64,000 nt of DNA from Candidatus Nanopelagicales bacterium. Its GTDB lineage: Bacteria; Actinomycetota; Actinomycetes; S36-B12. Under the pieces are notes generated by a model. That model was not told where the DNA came from. It saw only the letters and a program-made list of their open reading frames with translations, and did no database searches. Below, one piece after another: positions 10,334 to 20,206 of the stretch. The stretch is taken from assembly GCA_028825115.1 (NCBI GenBank), contig JAPKAV010000001.1, positions 62,001 through 126,000 of the forward strand, given 5' to 3'. A program made the position numbers and the translations under genes. Within the stretch, counting starts at the first letter, position 1. Each line of letters opens with the position of its first letter.

Positions 10334-11056
10334 TTACCCTTGCTGGCCTTGGAGTTCGCTAATGACCACTTCTGCGCGTGACCAGTCACTTTCGGTATCA
10401 AGGTCAACGCTGCGCCAGGCCGGCAAAACGCAGCCCTGCGCTCGAGTGAGGACCGGCTGTGGGCTGTACCAGTCTTGAGCAAATCCCCAGATAAAAGCCC
10501 CGGCATCAAAGTAGTGAACGGGTAAATCTTGGGTCCTGGTGGATGCGAATTGGGGTGAAACGGACAGGAGTTGAGAGTTTTTGGTAAGACTCAGGGCCCG
10601 CTCAATGGGGTGCGGGTACTCAACGACCCCGGTTACCAATCTGGAGGTGTTTTCAGCCGAGGAGTCAATCAATTGACTAAAGCCCCGCGCGAAATCTGCT
10701 GGATCAAGCGTCACCGCGGTTGCGTACAGGCAGGCAAAAGGGGTGGAGCCTTGAATTAGCCCAAGTTCGTGCAAGTGCGCCAAAGCATGCTTAATCACTG
10801 GCAAAAGGGGCGTATGGTCGTCCGCTAGGTCATTAGGTCGATCAATGACCTGGACCCCGAGTGAGCGAGCTAGGGTGGCGATTTCTGCCGAGTCGGTGCT
10901 CACGAAGATGTGCCCGCCCACTTTGCTGGCCCTGGCAATCGCAATTGTCCGTTCCAGTACGGGGATTCCGGCTAGAAGTCGGGTGTTTTTACCAGGGATC
11001 CGTTTGGAGCCGCCCCGGGCTGGGATTACGACTGTTGGCTCCGTTGGCTCTGACAC
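10334..11056 (-). CDS. pseF: Pseudaminic acid cytidylyltransferase (CMP-nonulosonate synthase)
   Basis: VVIPARGGSKRIPGKNTRLLAGIPVLERTIAIA; YATAVTLDPADF; adjacent to pseB and pseC. Confidence 0.92.
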   Translation of the reverse strand: MSEPTEPTVVIPARGGSKRIPGKNTRLLAGIPVLERTIAIARASKVGGHIFVSTDSAEIATLARSLGVQVIDRPNDLADDHTPLLPVIKHALAHLHELGLIQGSTPFACLYATAVTLDPADFARGFSQLIDSSAENTSRLVTGVVEYPHPIERALSLTKNSQLLSVSPQFASTRTQDLPVHYFDAGAFIWGFAQDWYSPQPVLTRAQGCVLPAWRSVDLDTESDWSRAEVVISELQGQQG

Positions 11057-11095
11057 GGGCCTAGCCTACGCTGACGATGACGCTAACCTGAGCTA

Positions 11096-12259
11096 GTGGA
11101 GGAAGAAGCTCAGTTGGCCAGTGGCTTCAATCCCCCTGAGCAGCACCGCTTGTGGCGTGACGTTTTACTGCCTCGATCCGTTATTCCGCTCTATTGGTTC
11201 TACAAAACGGCACTTCTGCCTTCATTCCTGCTGGGAAAAAAACCAAGGGTGATTGAAAGTGTCGCAATTGAGTCCGGAAAAGTTGGCTGGACCCACGTCT
11301 ACTACGAAGAACTTGAAGGAGCTGCGGGGGACTTTTTTGGTCCAGATCACGTAATACGACAGGTAATTGACCGGGATATTTCCTACTTCCCACAGTTCAG
11401 GGCACATCAACGGCATCAAAATCCAAGCCTGCTCATCATTGATGTTCGGACTCCAACCCAAAGTTGGCGAGCTGCTCTGCTGGAAACCTTCCGTATGACG
11501 CACTTGCTGCTGCGACAAGGGATTACGCCACTGGTGGTTTTAACCGATGCTTATTACAGGAGGCACCGCTGGCAGGCAGCTGTCCTCACCGCCTATCGCG
11601 GGAGCGTGGTGACATTTTCAGCCAAGGAGATCGTGCAGAAGATATTCCCACACGATCGAATTGCTGGAGCGCTGTTTATGCCAATTAGTAAAAAGCGCTT
11701 GAACTGGTTAAAAGAACAGAAAAGTCAAAGAACAAAGACGACGCCAATACCAAAGATCACATTTATTGGTTCCATGTACTCGCCTAGAGAAGAATTTCTG
11801 GACTTGGTAAAAACTCGGTTAGCGAATGAGGGAATTGATCTCGAAATTAATGGCGACAAGGCTGGCACCAGCAATGATCGGTATTGGGCTAAATTGCTCG
11901 ATGCAGACATTATTTTGACAACCACCTTGCAAGGTCCACAACGGTCCTATATGGATTGGGTTTGGGTGAGACAAGCAGTATTTCGATACTCCGAAACGCT
12001 CGCTGCTGGCACCGCCCTAGTTGCCGGGCCGGTTGATGGTGGATATACATATTTTGACAAATTCCGAGACTTCCTTGAGTATCAAAGCGTAGATGACTGC
12101 GTGGACGCGTTGCTTCAACTTGCAAGGGATCCAGAGCTATTGGAGGCGGTCAGTTCACAAGGACACAAGACAGTCAGCGGGTATGTAAACACTGGTAGAT
12201 TCTGGCGTGATGTGTTAACTCAAAACTCTCTCCCACCTAAGCCAATGTCAGCGGAATAG
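11096..12259 (+). CDS. Putative glycosyltransferase (GT1/CgeB-like)
   Basis: IPKITFIGSMYSPREEFLDLV, AVFRYSETLAAGTALVAGPVDGG, C-terminal LLQLARDPELLEAVSSQGHKTVSGYVN. Confidence 0.6.
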   Translation: MEEEAQLASGFNPPEQHRLWRDVLLPRSVIPLYWFYKTALLPSFLLGKKPRVIESVAIESGKVGWTHVYYEELEGAAGDFFGPDHVIRQVIDRDISYFPQFRAHQRHQNPSLLIIDVRTPTQSWRAALLETFRMTHLLLRQGITPLVVLTDAYYRRHRWQAAVLTAYRGSVVTFSAKEIVQKIFPHDRIAGALFMPISKKRLNWLKEQKSQRTKTTPIPKITFIGSMYSPREEFLDLVKTRLANEGIDLEINGDKAGTSNDRYWAKLLDADIILTTTLQGPQRSYMDWVWVRQAVFRYSETLAAGTALVAGPVDGGYTYFDKFRDFLEYQSVDDCVDALLQLARDPELLEAVSSQGHKTVSGYVNTGRFWRDVLTQNSLPPKPMSAE

Positions 12260-13100
12260 TAGACAGCGAAACACCAATGCCAGCACCGGGGTACCAGTGA
12301 TTTGCGGGAACTTCACCAAAAAATAAATAGGAACGTCCGTGTTGCCGAGAAAAATCATTGAGTTTCGTATTTGTATGACTGTTATCACCAAGGATTATTG
12401 AACTTCTCGCTAGCAGTGGCAAAATGGTTTCGTATTCCCGGGATTCATACTCAGCGCTGTGATCACTGTCGTTGATAAAGAAATCAATTGGTGTAGAAAT
12501 TTTGCTCAGAGTGGTGATCGAATCACCATAAGCAATTTCACCTTCTTGCGCGTACCGGCCAGTAAAAAGGACCCCGGCCCCAGGATCAATATCCGTGCCC
12601 AAATAACGACCAGGTGATCCGTCAACTCGGTTGCGAATTAGGGCGCTTGTGAGCACGCATGCTCCAACACCATGGTGCACCCCAGTTTCAACAATCATCT
12701 TGGGCTTGAGTATTCGCACCAGTGCGTACCAACCGATCCGCCGTCCGTAGGCCAATTTGGCGTCTCGCATTTTGGGGTTGACCGCCCAAGTGTGTGCAAG
12801 GTGCTCGCGCAGATGGGAATCTGTGTGAATTTCCTCTAGGTATTCGTCAATCAACGCAGGAGAAGCACCGCTAATTGCGGCGATTAAGGAACCGAGCTCT
12901 TGTAGATTGTCAGGCGTTAAGTCGTAATAAAAGTTATCTGACTCCGTGTGTTGCCCGATCCAATCTCTGGCCAGTCGTTGTCTGGGCTGTAAGTAGGGAT
13001 CCACAATTTTACGTCTAGCTCGCTTGTGATTGATGGGTAATGCCTCCCATTTCTGGTAGGCGCGCCTGGCAAGTGGTCGAAATCGCGAATCAAAACTCAT
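12237..13100 (-). CDS. Class I SAM-dependent methyltransferase (Methyltransf_24-like)
   Basis: PKMIVETGVHHGVGACVLTSAL; YLGTDIDPGAGVLF; IDFFINDSDHSAEYESREYETILPLL. Confidence 0.8.
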   Translation of the reverse strand: MSFDSRFRPLARRAYQKWEALPINHKRARRKIVDPYLQPRQRLARDWIGQHTESDNFYYDLTPDNLQELGSLIAAISGASPALIDEYLEEIHTDSHLREHLAHTWAVNPKMRDAKLAYGRRIGWYALVRILKPKMIVETGVHHGVGACVLTSALIRNRVDGSPGRYLGTDIDPGAGVLFTGRYAQEGEIAYGDSITTLSKISTPIDFFINDSDHSAEYESREYETILPLLARSSIILGDNSHTNTKLNDFSRQHGRSYLFFGEVPANHWYPGAGIGVSLSTIPLTLA

Positions 13101-13182
13101 GTATCCACCAACTCATTTTTTTAGTGTGTTATTCAAAAAAACCGCAGTGTGGAAAGGTTACATCACAAAAACCTGATGACCC

Positions 13183-14181
13183 TTACGGCACCCGATTCAC
13201 AAGTGCTCGCAACACCGGGAGTTTTAGCAGTTGGGCCCCTATCCACACCCGCATCGATCGCAAAGGACGTTTTTCAACCAAAACGCGTTGCGTGAAGCGC
13301 CGAGCGAACGCTGTGAACAGGTCACCAAAGCTTATGTAGGAAGCTAGCAGCTGGGTAGGCGAAGTATTCGTAGAAAGGACCCCATCGCCGCGAGAATAGT
13401 TCGAATTCACCACCACCGCGACGTAACCACGAGCGATATCTTCAGTTTTGACTTCACGCAGTAGGTAGTCCAAATGTTGCGTTGAATTGTGAAAAGTCTT
13501 CACAATCGGCTCGCGAGGAACAATTTCAATCACGCCGGTATGCAGGAGCCACGTGTTGTACCAAGTCGGTTCGTAAGGCGAAATGGCGAGGGCATCCTGG
13601 TAACCCCAGCCACGTGGCCGCAAAAAATCTGTGACGAAAGACTGAAGAACCTGAGCTGAAAAAACTGCATGGCCATGTACGGTTAGCAACCAACGGCCCC
13701 GATAGCCAATTTCGCGTTTGATCTTTTCCAAAGACTTGATGCGGCTTTGCCACGTGTCAACAAAGTAACCGGGTTCAGACTGAAGCTCGCGGTCTTCGGT
13801 GAGAAAAGTGAAGGGAACCCCGGGCAGCGCCATGAAGTCAGTTCTACCAAAATCTCTAATGAACTCAGCGTCTGAATCAACACATAAGTAGTTGTCGCAC
13901 ACACCAAGTTCCCAGAATGCAAGTTTGATTATTTCTTGGTTAATGTAGCCGGGGCTGAAACCAGCTGTGTCCTGGTGAACCAGATGCTCTGCGAACAGGT
14001 TCTCGCTCAGAATCTTGATGTGGTCGCTGTTGTTCTGACTGAATTGAGGTAAATCTACTTCAGGTACTACAACGTAGACTGGCAGTAAGTCCACGTTGTG
14101 AACGTTTATTGACGCAATAAGGCGTTGGGCATACTCGAAGTCACCTGAGTAACTCTTGACGAGTATGCCGAGTTCAGTCAT
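13183..14181 (-). CDS. DUF6492-type putative glycosyltransferase (paralogue of 6759..7685)
   Basis: GYINQEIIKLAFWELGVCDNYLCVDSDAEFIRDFGRTDFMALPGVPFTFLTEDRELQ; ARGYVAVVVNSNYSRGDGVL. Confidence 0.72.
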   Translation of the reverse strand: MTELGILVKSYSGDFEYAQRLIASINVHNVDLLPVYVVVPEVDLPQFSQNNSDHIKILSENLFAEHLVHQDTAGFSPGYINQEIIKLAFWELGVCDNYLCVDSDAEFIRDFGRTDFMALPGVPFTFLTEDRELQSEPGYFVDTWQSRIKSLEKIKREIGYRGRWLLTVHGHAVFSAQVLQSFVTDFLRPRGWGYQDALAISPYEPTWYNTWLLHTGVIEIVPREPIVKTFHNSTQHLDYLLREVKTEDIARGYVAVVVNSNYSRGDGVLSTNTSPTQLLASYISFGDLFTAFARRFTQRVLVEKRPLRSMRVWIGAQLLKLPVLRALVNRVP

Positions 14182-14992
14182 GATTTTTCCGCCGCGCTAT
14201 TAAGCCATCCCAGGAAAAGTGAACACCCTTTTTCGTGTTCCCCTCGGGTTCGATCCCGGCAAACTCAGAAACGATCTCCCAGCCGGCAAGTTGATCGCGT
14301 AACCAGGGTCGTGAAAAAATCCAGGATGGGTAGCTGCTCGAGTAAATATGCTTAGGTACGACCTGCAAAGCGGCAATATTTGCGTGCAAGTCACTCATGG
14401 GAGTTCGGTCAATAATCAGATAATTCGCTGGGGTTGCCAGTAATTCTTGCAAAGTCTGTTCAGCATTTGGCAAGTACTGCAAGACACTAGATAGCAGAAT
14501 TACATTGGGAGAAGCGGACTCTAGATATTGAGTGACGTTGGGAAAGAAGTCAACGCAGTCCTGATTCAGACTATTTCCAACAGCAACGAACGCTGGCTGC
14601 TCAATCACGCTCCATGAAACTTTTCCACCGGAAAGAAACTCGCGGTGTTGCCAATAAAGGGATCCGAGTGAGCCACCAAAATCTAGCACTCTCAATTCTC
14701 CTTCACGGGCAGCAACTTCCAGCAATCCCGCTAGTACGGGCCAGCGATATTGCGGGGCAGTGAATACAACACCGTCACGCTCAAAAGCCGCTTCCCCACT
14801 CAATACGGCGGCGGTGCTCGCCTGAACCCGAGTAAGAATTTCACCAGCACCGTATCCGGAACCCTGAGTTGCAGCGTTCTCCCACGACGGGAAGGTGTCG
14901 TCAAATTGAGTCCGATGACGACTTCGCCGATTCGCCCAGTCACTCACACCTGCAGGTACCAGCCAGGATCGCCAGTTCACTTTATCCGTCAT
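14174..14992 (-). CDS. Putative methyltransferase, TIGR04325 (LIC12133)-like
   Basis: YGAGEILTRV, RVLDFGGSLGSLYWQHREFL, WSVIEQPAFVAVG, LLSSVLQYLPNAEQTLQELL, IIDRTP. Start taken as internal Met at 14992, avoiding overlap with the upstream gene. Confidence 0.8.
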   Translation of the reverse strand: MTDKVNWRSWLVPAGVSDWANRRSRHRTQFDDTFPSWENAATQGSGYGAGEILTRVQASTAAVLSGEAAFERDGVVFTAPQYRWPVLAGLLEVAAREGELRVLDFGGSLGSLYWQHREFLSGGKVSWSVIEQPAFVAVGNSLNQDCVDFFPNVTQYLESASPNVILLSSVLQYLPNAEQTLQELLATPANYLIIDRTPMSDLHANIAALQVVPKHIYSSSYPSWIFSRPWLRDQLAGWEIVSEFAGIEPEGNTKKGVHFSWDGLIARRKNHD

Positions 14993-15008
14993 GCTGCTTT
15001 CATCAACT

Positions 15009-16937
15009 TCATTGTTCCAAAGGTGGAAAACGACTGAGTAGGCCGCCAAGGGAATCAAGGCCTACTACCTGGCGATCCGCATCCAACAGGATCAGCGCAC
15101 GGCCTTGGATTTCCGGGCTTAGGGAACTGAACTGGGGGTGAACTTCGTTCCACATGCTCCGGTTTTGCAACCACTCATCTAACTCCCATCTCACAATCGG
15201 TGCCGCTAGAGTCTCCACGCTAGCAACACCGGCCAGCAATCTGGTGCAGGTGTAAATCAATTGTCCTTGTGGTAAGACGGTTGGAGCGGCTGCTCCGCGT
15301 GGCAGGGATACACAACCAATGGGAGTGCTTGACAGAGACTGATCTCCAGTGTCACGCACTTCAGCCGGGTACCAGTAAGGCGAGCCAGAGACATTGGGCC
15401 AGTTGGCGGGCTTGAGCTGTAGTACCGCCCGTGGGAAAAGTGTGTCCAGTGTCAACATGACAACAACAAGAACAACGGCGCTTACGCCCAGGAAGTTGAC
15501 CTTTGCCGAACCACGGTGAAAAATCATGAGTGCAAAGGGAAGGGAGCACACCAAAATGGGGAGGAATACGGCAAAACTAATTTTTAGGGACCCGTAGTTT
15601 GGTCCATCACCTACAGCCCAGAAATCCATAAAGGCTATGGCTAAAGAGTAGCCACCGGCTAAAACAATTGGAAGGAATGGAACAGCCCGACTGCGAGTGA
15701 ACAGGTTTTGCCCGACTCGTACCCAGACGAGTCCCAGAAGTGAAACTAACGCTAAAACAAGCAGCACGGTCGTTGTCTGTTCGGTGCCGCCTACGGCGCC
15801 AAAGAGAGGCAATGTTGGCGCTGTGATGGAGCGCACCGCAGCGACAACTCCACCGACGTTACCGCCAGCAGGAGTGGCGCTCACGCTGTCGACGCCAAGT
15901 GAATAGCGCAAAGCGCTATTCACAAATTGAATTGTTAAAATTCCGAAACTGAAACTAATCAGGAACCCAATCATGGAATCCTTGCGAGCCTTCCCGGTAC
16001 TGCGCAACACTCCTTGAGCGAAGTAAACCAGCGCACCTATCAAGGTCACTAGTGAAAGACCAGCGAGGGGGAACCACACCATGGCTGTTGCGACAACAGC
16101 CATGGTGGTGAGTAGGCGTGCTGGGAAACGCGAGATAGGAGCAAGGAACGCGCCGATCCACAAAACTAAGGCAATCAAGGTGAATTGAAGTGTGATGTGT
16201 CCGTAAGTCAGAAGAACCGCGCTGCTCGCGGTTAGAATCACAATGCTTAGTAGCGAGTAGAGCTTGGGAAGCTGGGCACCGCCCGTGATCTTGCGGTAAG
16301 TCTTCTCGGCTATGGGGGCTAAGGCGAATGGCGCAATAACTACGAAAAAGATTTGCGTGAAGATCATTGATCCAGCAGAAACCGCTACTTCGTTAACCGA
16401 GCCATACAGCAAGAAAGAAAGAGCGCCGATCAAAGTGGCGGCCAGTGACATGACGAGCAGCAGTGGTCCACCAACGTTGGCCCACGTGTCGATCACGCTC
16501 CCGTTAGCAAGCTGTGAAGTTGCATTGAGCCACTTAGCATTGTCTTCGGCTGCTGCCTTTTGGAAAAAATACCCCACGGAACTCAGGGGTGCTAAATCTC
16601 CGGGAGCAAGTAGCCGTGAAGCAAGAAATGCCACAGTGATCAAACTGGAGCCGCCGATCAATATCAAATTACTAGCCCGACTCCACAACGCCGAATCTCC
16701 TGCGAATCGACCGTAATAGAAGGAAATCCCCACCAACAGCAGTGCTGTTACTAAGAGCCACCATTGAGTCAAACCCAACGTGACCGACAGGGAATGATCG
16801 CTGAGAAACTGCAAAAAAGCCCCAGAAACTGTGACCGTAAACAGCGTGATAATAGCAAAACGAGCCATGGAGCGACTAGCAATAATTGCAAACGCGATAA
16901 GAGCAATAAAGCTAATGCCAAAGAGTAGATTGCTCAT
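15009..16937 (-). CDS. Large polytopic membrane protein (unknown; GT-C-like)
   Basis: Long hydrophobic ORF with many predicted TM segments; start taken at internal Met MSNLLFG. Confidence 0.6.
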   Translation of the reverse strand: MSNLLFGISFIALIAFAIIASRSMARFAIITLFTVTVSGAFLQFLSDHSLSVTLGLTQWWLLVTALLLVGISFYYGRFAGDSALWSRASNLILIGGSSLITVAFLASRLLAPGDLAPLSSVGYFFQKAAAEDNAKWLNATSQLANGSVIDTWANVGGPLLLVMSLAATLIGALSFLLYGSVNEVAVSAGSMIFTQIFFVVIAPFALAPIAEKTYRKITGGAQLPKLYSLLSIVILTASSAVLLTYGHITLQFTLIALVLWIGAFLAPISRFPARLLTTMAVVATAMVWFPLAGLSLVTLIGALVYFAQGVLRSTGKARKDSMIGFLISFSFGILTIQFVNSALRYSLGVDSVSATPAGGNVGGVVAAVRSITAPTLPLFGAVGGTEQTTTVLLVLALVSLLGLVWVRVGQNLFTRSRAVPFLPIVLAGGYSLAIAFMDFWAVGDGPNYGSLKISFAVFLPILVCSLPFALMIFHRGSAKVNFLGVSAVVLVVVMLTLDTLFPRAVLQLKPANWPNVSGSPYWYPAEVRDTGDQSLSSTPIGCVSLPRGAAAPTVLPQGQLIYTCTRLLAGVASVETLAAPIVRWELDEWLQNRSMWNEVHPQFSSLSPEIQGRALILLDADRQVVGLDSLGGLLSRFPPLEQ

Positions 16938-16996
16938 AAGTCGCGCCTTTCTTTGACCCGGATTTCGAAGGTTAGTTCCTGAAAGCGTACTCGTAG

Positions 16997-17812
16997 ATGG
17001 CATTCGACTACAATTCCCATGTGGCCAGCGAGGTGTTAATTGTTATTCCGACCTTGGGCCAGCGAGTCGACTTCCTCCGGCAGACTCTTGAATCGATCCG
17101 AAATCAAAGCGTTGAAGCGGATATCACGATTGTGACTCCTGAAACTGCCCAAGAAGCGAGGGGCTTGGCGCAGGAGTTCACGGCCAACGTCCTCGACGAC
17201 CCAGGGTCACTCCCTGCAGCAATCAATCTAGGGGTCTCCCAAGCACTGCCGCATCACCGTTATGTGAATTGGTTAGGAGACGACGACCTCCTAACAAAAG
17301 ACTCCCTGCAGGTTTGTGTGACAGCAATGTCAGCGCACCCCCGCGGTGCCCTGGTGTACGGAGCATGTCGCTATATCGACAACGCGGGTGGGGAACTGTG
17401 GGTCAGTAAGGCTGGCAAGTGGGCTGACCGAATACTTACTTGGGGACCGGACTTAATTCCTCAACCAGGAATGCTCATTAAAAAAAGTGCCTGGGACTCT
17501 GTGGGGGGAGTGGACGAAACTCTCAGCCATGCCTTTGATTTGGATTTGCTACTAAAACTGCGCAAGTTAGGGGACTTTGTGTCGGTGGGCACCATTGTTT
17601 CTTGTTTTCGCTGGCACCCTGATTCACTCACGGTGAGTGACCGCGGCAAATCATTGAATGAAAGTGAGGCGATTAAGCGCCGTTATTTGTCAGCCAGGCA
17701 GAACAAGTTCAAGTGGGTCTGGGAGCAACCGGTGCGAATTTCCACGAAGATTGCTGCTCAGCGATTGAACAAACGTGCCTATCGGCTGAGTGCGGCAAAA
17801 ACCGCAGGGTGA
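16997..17812 (+). CDS. Family 2 glycosyltransferase
   Basis: VLIVIPTLGQRVDFLRQTLESIRNQSVEADITIV; NWLGDDDLLTKDSL; GGVDETLSHAFDLDLLLKL. Confidence 0.88.
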   Translation: MAFDYNSHVASEVLIVIPTLGQRVDFLRQTLESIRNQSVEADITIVTPETAQEARGLAQEFTANVLDDPGSLPAAINLGVSQALPHHRYVNWLGDDDLLTKDSLQVCVTAMSAHPRGALVYGACRYIDNAGGELWVSKAGKWADRILTWGPDLIPQPGMLIKKSAWDSVGGVDETLSHAFDLDLLLKLRKLGDFVSVGTIVSCFRWHPDSLTVSDRGKSLNESEAIKRRYLSARQNKFKWVWEQPVRISTKIAAQRLNKRAYRLSAAKTAG

Positions 17813-18825
17813 CTTTCTTTCATCGCATTCCAATACTCATCTTGGTAGTTGTCGAGTGGGACAGTCGCTAAGAATGGTTCGGCTCCGAAAAGAGTCTGGG
17901 CGTATTCAAATTGCAGCATTAATCGGTGATCACGCTTCAGGGATATCCCTTTGTGTAACCCACGAGTGTCCTCGAGCAAGATAGTACCTGCCGGTGCAAC
18001 CATTGTCTTCCACTGACTTTCCGGATGGTGGGCTGCAACTTCATGGTCCTCGAGGCGCGCGTAACCCTTTGCTAAAAGGTCGGGGGAAATACCACCGTCT
18101 CGCTGTGTGCCCGGAATGTAGACATGGGCTCCAGTTTCAATGGTCTGATCGGTGAGCAGGAAGAAGGCTTTTAGCCAGCGGACTCGATCAAGGTCAAAAT
18201 GGAAAAGTTGTGCCGCCTCGTGGCTCGGATTTGCCGAGGGAAATGAGTACCAAGCGGTCACAATGTCAACGATCGGAGTTGAACCCAAGTACTCCTGAGC
18301 GACCTGGAGGAGCCCACGGTCAAGAAGCATTTTACGGACGGTGGCATTGAGCAAGACGGCATTTGTGTCGACCGAGTACTTCACGGCAATTGGGTTTTCC
18401 ATGTCGACAACGACGCGGTCTTCGAGAGCCATGTTCAACTCTTGGTCCGAAGTCAAGGTGCAGGGGGCAGAGGCAAAGTACGAAGCCAAATCGGCGACTA
18501 TTTCGGGACTGATCTTGGTGTCTAAAATCGCGTAACCGTCAGTGTTGAGTTGGTCTAAGGTGCCTTTCATGGAACCAGGTTCGTGCCACAGGCCGAGAAA
18601 ATCTTGTGCGTCAGCGAAATCAGAGCGACCATTGCGTTTTGCAACGTCCTGCGAACCCTGCGTCAACCACAGACCAGCTGACTTAAGAAATGCGTCCGTG
18701 AGGATTTCTCCGTCGCCTTTTACCACCTCGCCGGTTGAAGAGTACCTATTCAAACGATTGCGAAAGTTGTTCTTGGTAATACGACCACCTGTGGCTCGAT
18801 CACCTATTTGGCGAATGACTGACAT
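17779..18825 (-). CDS. Phytanoyl-CoA dioxygenase (PhyH)-like Fe(II)/2-oxoglutarate oxygenase
   Basis: GYAILDTKISPEIVADLA; HFD (QLFHFDLDRVRWLKAFFLLTD) plus distal His GLHKG; ETGAHVYIPGT. Start taken at MSVIRQIGDR. Confidence 0.78.
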   Translation of the reverse strand: MSVIRQIGDRATGGRITKNNFRNRLNRYSSTGEVVKGDGEILTDAFLKSAGLWLTQGSQDVAKRNGRSDFADAQDFLGLWHEPGSMKGTLDQLNTDGYAILDTKISPEIVADLASYFASAPCTLTSDQELNMALEDRVVVDMENPIAVKYSVDTNAVLLNATVRKMLLDRGLLQVAQEYLGSTPIVDIVTAWYSFPSANPSHEAAQLFHFDLDRVRWLKAFFLLTDQTIETGAHVYIPGTQRDGGISPDLLAKGYARLEDHEVAAHHPESQWKTMVAPAGTILLEDTRGLHKGISLKRDHRLMLQFEYAQTLFGAEPFLATVPLDNYQDEYWNAMKESHPAVFAALSR

Positions 18826-18868
18826 GGCAACCTCCCAGTTGTTCTGAACGACAGAGTACTCTGACGAA

Positions 18869-20206
18869 GTGGGGGGAACCAAGTCGAGAGCGCTACAAGT
18901 CGGTGTTCTGGCTGTGGGATCGCTTACTTTTCTTACCATCGTCCTGAATCAGTCACGGTCTCTGTTTTTTGTGTGGGAAGAATGGACCCAATTACTCGAC
19001 GCTGCTGACACTCCGCTGTGGGGGATCTTTCAAAGTCACTATGGATACGTGGCGCCACTTTCTCGGCTGTTTTTTGGGATTGAAGCCAAAATTTTTGGCG
19101 ATTGGTACAGCGGCTATGTGGTTGTTAACGTGATGCTAGTTTTGGCTTTCATTTGGCTGGCATGGTGGAAACTCCCGATACGTTCGCAACCCAGTACGTG
19201 GTTTTTAACAGCAGGGTTGATCACATTCCTTTTTTCAGCGGGCGTTCTTTTCGCAACCAACTTCGCTGCCATGAATGGCTATTTTCTCTGCTGGGTTTTT
19301 GCAATGGTCGCGATTATCTCGGCCAACTCTAAAAGGTGGTTCATTGCAACAATTGCCCTTGCACTTTCAGCACTGTCAAACAATTTGATGAACGTGACCA
19401 CCACCTTCGTGGTGATCGCTACTCTTTTTGCAGTGGTTAGCCGAGGTGAAAACACTCAATCGGCCAGAAGGGATCGAATCAAAATTGCGTTACTAGCAAC
19501 GATCAGTTTTCTGATGAGCGGAACTCTCCTGTTTATTGGCCGCTTTTTCCCGGCGGCGGATACTTCGATTGGGACAGGACAGTCTGTTGCGCTACCTGAC
19601 AGCACTCAGATATTTGACCAGATGAATCAATTTTTTTCACTCTTCACAGTATGGCTGGGTTCCCCATTTGTTCCCTTAGTTGCAATTAATCAGTCTTTGT
19701 ATCAACGCTCGGTTATCTTCCTAATGGATTACCACTTAGTTTTGATCATTAGCTTGGTCACACTCGTCGGATTGTTTTATCTTTGTGTACGAGTTGGGCG
19801 TAACTCCAGTTTTTTGTGGTTGCTCGTGCCACTGGTTGCGTTTGCAGCCCAAGTCGTTCTGTTTCGAGGGACCCAAGGATTTGAAGCACGATATACCTTG
19901 ATGTGGTTTCCCGCGGCCGTAGTTCTCTGGGCGCTTTGGTTTGAGCAATTACGAGGGTTGACCTGGCTTCGAATAACTGGACTCACACTTGCTGGCTTTA
20001 CGGCCGTGACCGCGGTGATCGCAAGCCCACAATTTATTTCGGAATCGGTAAACCTAGTTAGGCCAAGAACAGAACTCTCAGTTGAACTTCGTGAACAAAT
20101 GCTGCGGTGCGGGGCAGCCAATGACTCGGAAGCGTTCATGCAACTTGCACCGAGCATGACTTGGGAAGAGGTCTGCCGGGCTCACGATTTCGTGGGATTG
20201 GATTGA
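18869..20206 (+). CDS. Polytopic membrane protein (GT-C-like, unknown)
   Basis: Multiple hydrophobic segments; long ORF ending exactly at the convergent neighbour's stop. Confidence 0.6.
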   Translation: MGGTKSRALQVGVLAVGSLTFLTIVLNQSRSLFFVWEEWTQLLDAADTPLWGIFQSHYGYVAPLSRLFFGIEAKIFGDWYSGYVVVNVMLVLAFIWLAWWKLPIRSQPSTWFLTAGLITFLFSAGVLFATNFAAMNGYFLCWVFAMVAIISANSKRWFIATIALALSALSNNLMNVTTTFVVIATLFAVVSRGENTQSARRDRIKIALLATISFLMSGTLLFIGRFFPAADTSIGTGQSVALPDSTQIFDQMNQFFSLFTVWLGSPFVPLVAINQSLYQRSVIFLMDYHLVLIISLVTLVGLFYLCVRVGRNSSFLWLLVPLVAFAAQVVLFRGTQGFEARYTLMWFPAAVVLWALWFEQLRGLTWLRITGLTLAGFTAVTAVIASPQFISESVNLVRPRTELSVELREQMLRCGAANDSEAFMQLAPSMTWEEVCRAHDFVGLD

